Positions 56,495 through 64,000 of a DNA stretch of 64,000 nucleotides are shown piece by piece. Source of the stretch: Triplophysa rosa. Its lineage: Eukaryota > Chordata > Actinopteri > Cypriniformes > Nemacheilidae. The translations under genes were made by a program, and so were the position numbers. Where the stretch lies: the NCBI RefSeq assembly GCF_024868665.1, contig NC_079900.1, forward strand, positions 4,178,608 to 4,242,607, read 5' to 3'. How positions within the stretch are numbered: position 1 is the stretch's first letter; every line of letters starts with the position of its first letter. The notes beneath the pieces were generated by a model, which did not search any database, was not told the DNA's origin, and saw only the letters and a program-made list of their open reading frames with translations.

Positions 56495-58195
56495 GGGATT
56501 ACTTTTGTGTCTTTTTTATTCAATCAAAAATTCTGTGTTTGAGAGTAAAACTAATTATTTTGTAATTAAAAAATAAAAGATCGCAAAAAAACTCAGAAAT
56601 TGATAAAATTGTTTGCATTGCGTGCAAATCTTTGGAAATTTTCATTTTTCTTTGTGCACTTCAAAAACTTTTCATCACGAAGCCACAAATGTTGCTCTCT
56701 TTTCTGCTGTCTTTTTTTGTATGGCGTTATTATAATGACAAATGTCGCGAGCGCATTATTACAAGGCGAGAGCGCATTCTTGTAATACGAGCGTGCGAAT
56801 CTCTCCGCTCGCACGCCGATTTCCTTTGCTCATGCACAAAACTGGACACGCGCTTTCAATTATACGCTGCTCTCTTATGAATTTTCTCTCCTCTCGCTCA
56901 GTGAGCGTGTGCACACTCAAAATGCGTGCTGTGCGTCCACGAATCCTTTGGTACTCTTGCTCTCGAGAGGTCCTCCTGTGTGTTCCAGGCATTATAGGCT
57001 GTCAAAAGTAGTCAACCAATCAGGGATAGGCTTCCACGGCGGGGCCAATGAAAATGCGACCTCTTAACTACAGTAGGCCTAATTGTTAAAAATGCTTGAT
57101 GAAAAGAGTTGTTTTTTTGTGTTCTTTTCTACAAAAGTGTCATGTTAATGTGTAATTCTTGTAAAATAATATATTGTAAATTGCTGAGTTTCATTCTTAT
57201 AAAATCTTTTAATATATAAATATTTTAATGAGTGGATTCTTGCGTGTGGGTAGGTGGGTGGATGGGGGGCACCATGAGGTCTTAATACGCCTCTGGATCC
57301 ACCACGTTCTCAGGTAACAATTTTTATATATTTGATGCAACATTATTAATCAAATGTATATTAGAAAAAAAACGGTAAGGGAGCGTTTGGTATATTGCAT
57401 AGAAGTTCAGTTTTATGCCCTGAACTTCTGGAACACTGAATGCAGAACACTTACAGTGTCTATCTGCAAATGCATTAAATGCATAACCAAATAGGTATAG
57501 AATATTATATGATATTTCCAAATGCTCCACTGCTCTTATTGTTTTGATATACCGTTATTTGTAGTAAATATTATTTTAGAATAAAGCTACCTTAAGACAC
57601 CAATCTAAATTGTTCGGTAATCAATTTAGTACTATTTTGACAATACTACGTTTAGTGTACCACATGCATGAGGACCACATGAACTTGAGGGTGTTGGCCT
57701 GTTTTGTCTGAATAACATGGTAGTTAAACTGACGTTTATATGTAGCCTACAAAGCATGCTAATGCCCCGTTCATTTCTAATACACATTTGATTAATAATG
57801 TTGCATCAAATATATTAATATTGTTACCTGAGAAGGTGGTGGATCCATCTTGCTTCGTTGAATACGTCGAGTCACTTTCAACCAATAAGATGCCATGTAA
57901 GAGGTCGTGTTTTCAATGGCCCGCCGTGGAAGCCTATCCCTGATTGGTTGACTACTTTTGACAGCCTATAATGCCTGGAACACACAGGAGGACCTCTCGA
58001 GAGCAAGAGTACCAAAAGATTTGTGGACGCATGGAACGCATTTTGAGTGCGCACACGCTCACTGAGCGAGAGGAGAGACAATTCATAAGGGAGCAGCGTA
58101 TAGTTGAAAGCGCGCGTCCAGTTTTGTGCACGAGCAAAGGAAATCGGCGTGCGAGCGGAGAGATTCGCGCGCTCGTATGACAAGAATGCGCTCTC

Positions 58196-58410
58196 AACTC
58201 AACTCTCAACTCAACTTTATTTATATAGCGCTTTTACAATTTTCATTGTTACAAAGCAGCTGTACATGAGACACATTGACTACAAGCAAAACAATCAAAG
58301 TTGTACCTGCAAAAACAAGAAAAGGTTGAAAACACAGAAGACAGACACACCCACACACAAAACACTCCACACACACAACACGCACACACACCAACACACA
58401 CAGACACAGA

Positions 58411-58445
<35 letters not shown>

Positions 58446-59212
58446 ACGCACACACACACACGCTCAGTGAGAGCACACATTTAGGATAAAGGAGAGAGAA
58501 GCACAGGTCAAATATATCAGATAATAAATTCCTATATGCAATATTAATTAAGTAAAACTTTAAGATTCTAAAGCAGCCCCCCCGGTCAGGCAGATAGTGC
58601 AAAAACAGTATGCAAACGGTGGCGAGGAACCCAAAACTCTAATCGAGAAAAAAAACCTCAGGAGAACCCAGGCCCAACCAGGGGATTCCAGTTCCCCTCT
58701 GGCAAAAGCTGCTGCCTCTGCACAAGCTCCAGAGAACTTGCACAACAAGGCTAAATAAAATAAATAAACTTAATAATAAAATAAATTGTAGTTTAAGATT
58801 ATCCTTAATAATCTAATAGCATTTGAAGTTTTGTGGTGAAGACATGTCAAGAGACCGCGTCCTTCTTTATCCAGCTCTATCATCTCAGCTCTTGTCAGGT
58901 CCCCACTTCCCATTCTCCGCTCTACCATCAGGTCAGGCCATGAACTGCATCCTGCTCGCTGTGGTAACCTTGGAACAATGAGACAAGACTGGCTGAGAGT
59001 AGAGTACTGTTCTGTACTCTTTGATGCAACAAGTACATCAGTTGTGTTTTTGGTTCCGGTTGATCTAACTAATGCAGCCTAAACCCTCAGAGGATTTATA
59101 TTATGGAAGAGTAGTGTATGCAAGATTAAAAAGATGCGTCTTTAGTCTAGATTTAAACTGACAGAGTGTGTCTGCCTCCCGGACAGTGCAGGGAAGACTA
59201 TTCCAAAGACTC
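58196..59212 (-). mobile_element. LINE 3' tail inserted in the foldback element
   Basis: On the minus strand: the RT C-terminus (ESLWNSLPCTVREADTLCQF, LKTHLFNLAYTT near 59100-59215), then the 3' UTR with one 104-bp-type unit near 58845-58940, a (CA)n tract, and a tail AAAGCGCTATATAAATAAAG. The junctions have CTCTC on both sides (before 58196 and at 59208-59212), a possible 5-bp duplication. Confidence 0.8.
58401..58463. repeat. (CA)n microsatellite
   Basis: Nearly pure CA repeat inside the LINE tail. Confidence 0.95.
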
Positions 59213-59259
59213 TCGCCTTGTAATAATGCGCTCGCGACATTTGTCATTATAATAACGCC

Positions 59260-59496
59260 ATACAAGAGCACCAAAGGATTCGTGGACGCACGGCACGCAT
59301 TTTGAGTGCGCACACGCTCACTGAGCGAGAGGAGAGAAAATTCATAAGAGAGCAGCGTATAATTGAAAGCGCGCGTCCAGTTTTGTGCACGAGCAAGGAA
59401 ATCGGCGTGCGAGCGGAGACATTCGCGCGCTCTTATGACAAGAATGCGCTCTCGCCTTGTATGCGCTCGCGACATTTGTCATTATAATAACGCCAT
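59260..59496. repeat. Tandem duplication in the foldback right arm
   Basis: GAGCACCAAAGGATTCGTGG through ATAATAACGCCATA repeats the preceding arm sequence (about 58003-58190 plus 59213-59259) with few differences. Confidence 0.75.
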
Positions 59497-59879
59497 AATA
59501 GGAGAGCAACATTTGTGGTTTCGTGATGAAAAGTTTTTGAAGTGCACAAAGAAAAATGTAAAGTGTCAAAGATTTGCACGCAACGCAAACAATTTTGTTA
59601 TCAATTTCGGAGTTTTTCTCCGATCTTTTTTTTTTTAATTACAAAATAATTAGTTTTACTCTAAAACACAGAATTTTTGATTGAATAAAAAAGACACAAA
59701 AGTAATCCCACAATAAACTTCTAACACAATTAAAGACGAAAGCCATTTAATGAATAAAAATTTTTAAGAAATAAAGCATTTAAAGAGAAAACTTCCTGGA
59801 ACTATCTGAAGGCTCCATGAATCACGTGACACGACCTCTCAATAGTTCCCGGAAGTTACTAGTTACGCATGCACTAAAA

Positions 59880-60110
59880 ACAACCTATAAAATCTACTCA
59901 ATAAAATTGAGTTAACAATTTGCACTCACTTTAAATGAGTATATTCTACCCCATATTTTTGAGTAAATAGCACCTAAATTTACAAGTTATAACAAACTAA
60001 ATTAAATTGGGTAAATGTTACCTAATACAGTATATTATACAAGTAATTACTTAATAAAATTGGGTAATCTTTACCCTTTGACAGCAGGTAATGTTCATCT
60101 ACCTAATTAG
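59880..60110. repeat. AT-rich repeat with recurring TTGAGTAAAT motifs
   Basis: Repeated ACTCAATAAAATTGAG, TTTGAGTAAATAGC and AAATTGGGTAAATGTTACC motifs. This kind of sequence is abundant in fish genomes; family not assigned. It lies downstream of the SAMD3-like gene. Confidence 0.45.
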
Positions 60111-60688
60111 TATTAGTAATATTTAGCCAATATAAAGAATTAAATGTTACTTATTAAGAGATGGTTGAATTTACTTTGTACTTAAAAACGGTGAAAGGAG
60201 ATTGTAATTACATTTTCAATGAACACACTTTATTTTTTAAACACTTAAATCATCTTACATTCAATTTCAAGTAACATACATAAAATATAACATTTTGTCC
60301 TTTCAAACAATAAGCAACTATTATTCAATGCATTGTGGTGCTGCAGTGGTTGCAACACTGATCTGTGATGAAAGGCCGATCACATTTACCTCTGTGGATT
60401 GACATGCTATAAGGACACAAACATGCATTTCATTTTTTAAAATATTAAACGCTAACTAATGCAAGTAAAAAAGAGCCCTTCTACATTCAAATTCAAGTGA
60501 CACACAACGATTGCAAACTCATTTAAATAAAATATTAATTGTTTTCACTGGATGTCAAAATAATTCAAAGCAATATTCTTATTCTTGTCAATTTCAATTG
60601 ACATACAAGTCATCGTAGTAATTACTTCTTGAACATTTTCCAGCCTTTGTTGGCTGAAGAAAATTTACAGTAAAAAAAGCTCATTCCA
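60111..60688 (-). other. Likely 3' UTR / downstream region of the SAMD3-like gene
   Basis: AT-rich non-coding sequence after the stop codon at 60689-60691. Nothing else recognised. Confidence 0.4.
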
Positions 60689-63600
60689 TTAGCTTACATT
60701 TAAGGCTTTGGACCTTTTTGAGGGGGTTTGCTCCATCAAGTTCCAAAAAAGTTTTTGGAACACATCAAAACTGTACTTCAGGTTTCTTGGATACTCTAGG
60801 TTCAGGGCATATATCAATCCCATCAACAGTATATGCACGCTGTGGTTCTGTTTCCACACCCGCTCAGAACTTTGTTGCCTTCTTTAACTATATACACATC
60901 TGCTGGGTCCTGCTCAGCTGTGGGATTATGCATCACCAGCACTTTCATTACTTGGTTTGTTTGCCTCTCAAGTTCTCCTACCTGTTAAAAATAAAAACAA
61001 AATGCATGTCAATTTTTACATTAGTTAAATAAACATTATTCACATATCCTCTTATTTTGTGAGGGCTGTCTCCATTACAAATCCACGATATTCACCACCT
61101 ATATTATCTAATGCTGGACAATAAAAAAAAAGGTTACTATCCTTACCAGTAGGCTTAAAACTTAGTTCCACTGGCTACATGACAACATGTAGCCAGTGGT
61201 GTTTCTGAAAAATTTGAGTTTTCAAAAATGTAGTTTCAGTGACCTGCCAGAAAAATCAATGGTTTTGAAAATACCTGTGTTCGTGTAGAGAGGGACTAAG
61301 TCTACTCTTTTCAAAGCATTGGTTCAACAATCGGCAACCCGAAAAAATTAGTTCATTGGCTAAATTACTCTTGTCAACAATAGAAATGAAACAATGGTAT
61401 CAGTGCAATTTTTTGTGTATTCATTTGAATACCTAGAGTTGCTGATCAATCATTTAATAGCATACCTGGCAGTCTTGAAAGAGCTCTTCATGGTTTTCCC
61501 CAAGGTACTCAATGAGGCAACAGACAAGTATATCCCTTTTTTCTCAATGCTCTGGAACTAAAAGGAGATGCATTTGAGTGAAAATACAGTTGTTCTGTGA
61601 GCTCACTGCATCATAAGAGACCATATAAACAGAAAAAAGACAAGCAATAAAAATAACTTAATCTGACAACATGTGCACAAGTTTAGAAAAAGACAAGGGA
61701 TCTTTTTTCAGTGATTGCTAGACACGGCTTAGAATTAATTCCTGTTACATTTTGTAAATTTGAGTTTATGTTTGTCATGTGCTGTCAGCTGCTGTTTATG
61801 TGGTTAAGGCCTTTTCCAGAAAATGGCCAAAACTGACCTTTACAGGATGTGGAATTACACTGTGCTAGGAGTTTAACGTTATGTGTATTCGTACCGAATG
61901 GTTACAGGGAAAATTCCAAATGAAAGTGATCATTCATATGCCCTACTCCCTTCGAAGGGCCGCTGGAGTTTTGACTTTGGAGTGAGCAGGGCATGCGCAT
62001 GCCATTATGTAGACGTTTGGAATTTCCTCATTATCTGGCATGTTCCTATGACAACGCAGCATGGTGTCCACCAGCAGATGTCGCTGTTTTAGTGGCATGA
62101 CTTAAGCATAACTGTTGCAAATAAACATAAGTTTACACATAAAAGTGTGTGAAGCTGCTATATAATATGTAAACACTAATATATATATAAAACTTTTTAA
62201 AATATAAAATGTATGTTTATTTGCAACAGTTATGCTGTTAAAAAAGTGACATCTGCTGAGGGACACCATGCTGCATTTTCATAGGAACACGCCAGCTGAA
62301 AATAATGAGGAAATTAAGTTGCTCCCTTCGCCAAGTGCATTCCAAACGTCTACATAATGGCACGCGCATACCCTGCTCACTCCAAAATCTAAACTCAAAA
62401 TAAAATATCTGTGAAAAAAAGTAAAACAAAAACATACCTCATTTATAGTGTTCAGAAGAGGGCACATCCTGGTACCAGAAGTTCTTCCTCTGGCAAGCAT
62501 CAGCTGCAGAAGACGTGGTGTGTACCTATCAAGATTCAGCATAAATGTCTCTTCCAGGGAAATTGTTGTTATACGCCGGAACTCCACTAAAACCTAATAA
62601 ATGGATGACAAAAATATTACATTGTTTTTCAAAAGTAGACAAAAGAGATCAACAACAACAACAGTGTTCCTGATGGTAAAACATAAAATGTAATCAAACA
62701 TTCTTACCTGAGCCTTGCTAAATAATCCTGGCCATCTCTCTTTGTAGACACTGACAGCTGGGCTGATGGTCACAACCTCTTTTCTTCGAATTGAAAAGGT
62801 TCTTAACATTTTTTCTTCAATTACCTTTTCGTTGTTCTTTTTCTTCAACTCATCAACTAACTCAAGCCTATCCTTTTCTAATGTGTCCTGATTATCACCA
62901 ACAGGATATGCAGGGAGATAATTTACTTCCGCCCTCCTTGGCCGCTTCACATTTTTGGCTGGTGCTGCATCTCTCGGTAGCTTTCTTTTCAATGTGTTAA
63001 CTTCCAACTCTGGATATGTATATTTTTGTGATTTCAATTTGGCACGGAAATTATGCATCTTATATTTGAGGCGCTGCTGCCAGCCGTAAATCCCTCCAAA
63101 CGACCCAGGCTCCTTTAGACATGGAAACTTCTGAACAAGGGCTTCAGCTACTGAGGATATTTGCACACTTGAAGGGTAGGCTGTGTAAGTAAATATAGCT
63201 TTGGAGAGGTCTTGCATTATTGCAGATTTAACACTTGCATCATTGAAGTGTGTTTCACAAGCAAGATATGACTTGTTTGCCTCTGCAAGAATAAGTTCAA
63301 TGTCACGAGAAAACTTTGGCACTTGAAATGGTACTGGCCATGGAGCAGAGCGACAGAACTCAGGAATAAAAACAGCTTCTGAGGTTGATGGTTCACCAAC
63401 ATTTGCAAGAGAGGTGCTCACTTCACCATCATTTGCTGGGCAGGTCTCCAAGGTACTTTGTGTGAATGACGGTCCGTATTCTTCTACTGGATACAAGTCA
63501 AGGGTGATTAAAGGCTCTTTTCTTACCAATTTTACAGTCGCTTTGTCCTCTAGGTCAGCCGTTGAAGAGAGAGTGAAATATTGGTTCCCAAAGTCTTTGT

Positions 63601-64000
63601 CTTCATAGAGTAGGTCAAATTCCCAATCTAACTGGAATGTCTGAACGATTTCAAAAACAAGATTTTCCACCTTGTCAGGAGTTCCTGATGGAAGCTTCAG
63701 CTTTTGGATATTGTTTCCGTCTATGATGACATGCAACTGAACTGGCAGTTTTCTTTAGTATTGGCATCCACTGCAAAGAGACAGAGAACATAAGTTTGTT
63801 GAAATTTGACAGGTTTACTTGGTAAACACACAAACAATTGAAAAGACATCATTATTTCAACTTAAGGTAAAACCTACTCTAGTATGTAAATGAAGTGTTT
63901 CAGGGACACCATTTGCCCATAATCTCACCTGTGGGCTCTACTTTGAAGCTCCTCAGGTGCTCATGGTACCCCCCACTTAGCAACTTCAGAACAAAGACAG
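60689..64000 (-). CDS. SAMD3-like multi-exon gene, 3' part (runs off the window)
   Basis: Minus-strand exons with consensus borders: 63929-64000+ (partial), 62708-63770, 62438-62593, 61466-61557 and 60689-60980 (stop TAA). The large exon has a ubiquitin/PB1-like start ([33 protein letters not shown]), then ICE-like conserved blocks of the fish SAMD3-like family: [69 protein letters not shown] and WPGLFSKAQ. Next come [20 protein letters not shown], then [10 protein letters not shown], then the C-terminal block [20 protein letters not shown] and [11 protein letters not shown]. Fish genomes hold many such copies; function unknown to me. The 61466-61557 exon carries a stop and phase mismatch, so this copy may be a pseudogene. 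Confidence 0.75.
61970..62395. repeat. Hairpin MITE in an intron of the SAMD3-like gene
   Basis: Inverted arms about 61970-62125 and 62222-62390 share TTTGGAGTGAGCAGGGCATG, CCATTATGTAGACGTTTGGA and CAGCATGGTGTCC. The right arm has about 25 extra bases. The loop of about 96 nt is AT-rich. Confidence 0.8.

Larger units (their letters stand above)
56495..59710. mobile_element. 3.2-kb foldback element with very long inverted arms
   Basis: Tips TGGGATTACTTTTGTGTC (56495) and GACACAAAAGTAATCCCA (59710) are perfect inverses. The left arm runs to about 57065 and resumes at 57291-57362. The right arm runs back from 59710 to 57776, interrupted by a LINE tail (58196-59212) and a local duplication. Shared phrases include TTTGTCATTATAATAACGCC, CACACGCTCACTGAGCGAG and CGCGCGTCCAGTTTTGTGC. 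No transposase is seen. Target duplication is not clear. Confidence 0.8.

Noticed and set aside
1..64000. A prokaryotic-style defence or biosynthetic cluster
   Set aside because: Spliced exons, SINEs and vertebrate transposons throughout; no operon or co-directional gene set exists.

Overview
The window is vertebrate nuclear DNA, most likely from a teleost fish of the cyprinid type. The evidence is spliced immunoglobulin-receptor exons, SAMD3-like gene exons, fish tRNA-derived SINEs, L2-type LINEs with an esterase ORF1, DIRS-type tyrosine-recombinase retrotransposons, and many hAT, Tc1 and TTAA-flanked elements. No species is claimed. Two scaffold gaps (8697-9046, 27266-28095) and one single N (13446) mark draft assembly, and several oddities lie next to them.

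Layout. 1-640: flank with a polyadenylation signal. 641-5800: a nearly complete but frameshifted DIRS retrotransposon whose tyrosine recombinase is still open. 5809-15149: remains of a minus-strand receptor gene with Ig-like domains of the leukocyte immune-type receptor / Fc-receptor-like sort (a 36-nt leader mini-exon, two whole Ig exons, one split Ig exon, two Ig remnants). It is cut by a LINE fragment and, at its far end, by the DIRS. 16.5-24.7 kb: L2-like LINE pieces on the minus strand. 24.7-30.5 kb: sparse, with a gap and hAT-like elements. 30.5-33.6 kb: a Tc1 fragment, a second, 5'-truncated DIRS (minus) and a solo-LTR-like repeat. 35.25-46.6 kb: one plus-strand L2-like LINE opened by nested insertions (a hAT with another hAT inside it, an unclassified 4.5-kb element, a 175-bp palindrome). 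47.3-48.55 kb: a complete DD36E Tc1/mariner transposon with an intact transposase. 50-53.2 kb: a decayed, intron-containing hAT transposase. 53.5-59.7 kb: LINE 3' tails, tandem repeats and a 3.2-kb foldback element. 60.7-64 kb: the 3' part of a minus-strand SAMD3-like gene that runs off the window.

How it fits together. The sequence is mainly a graveyard of mobile elements around two host gene loci. Nesting gives relative ages: LINE first, then the hAT and the 4.5-kb element inside its ORF1, then elements inside those. Only the DD36E transposase, and perhaps the DIRS recombinase, look able to encode whole proteins. I see no operon or defence system. The best candidates for something undescribed are the 39800-44338 element with 60-bp inverted ends and repeated GACGTCACG motifs, and the foldback element at 56495-59710.
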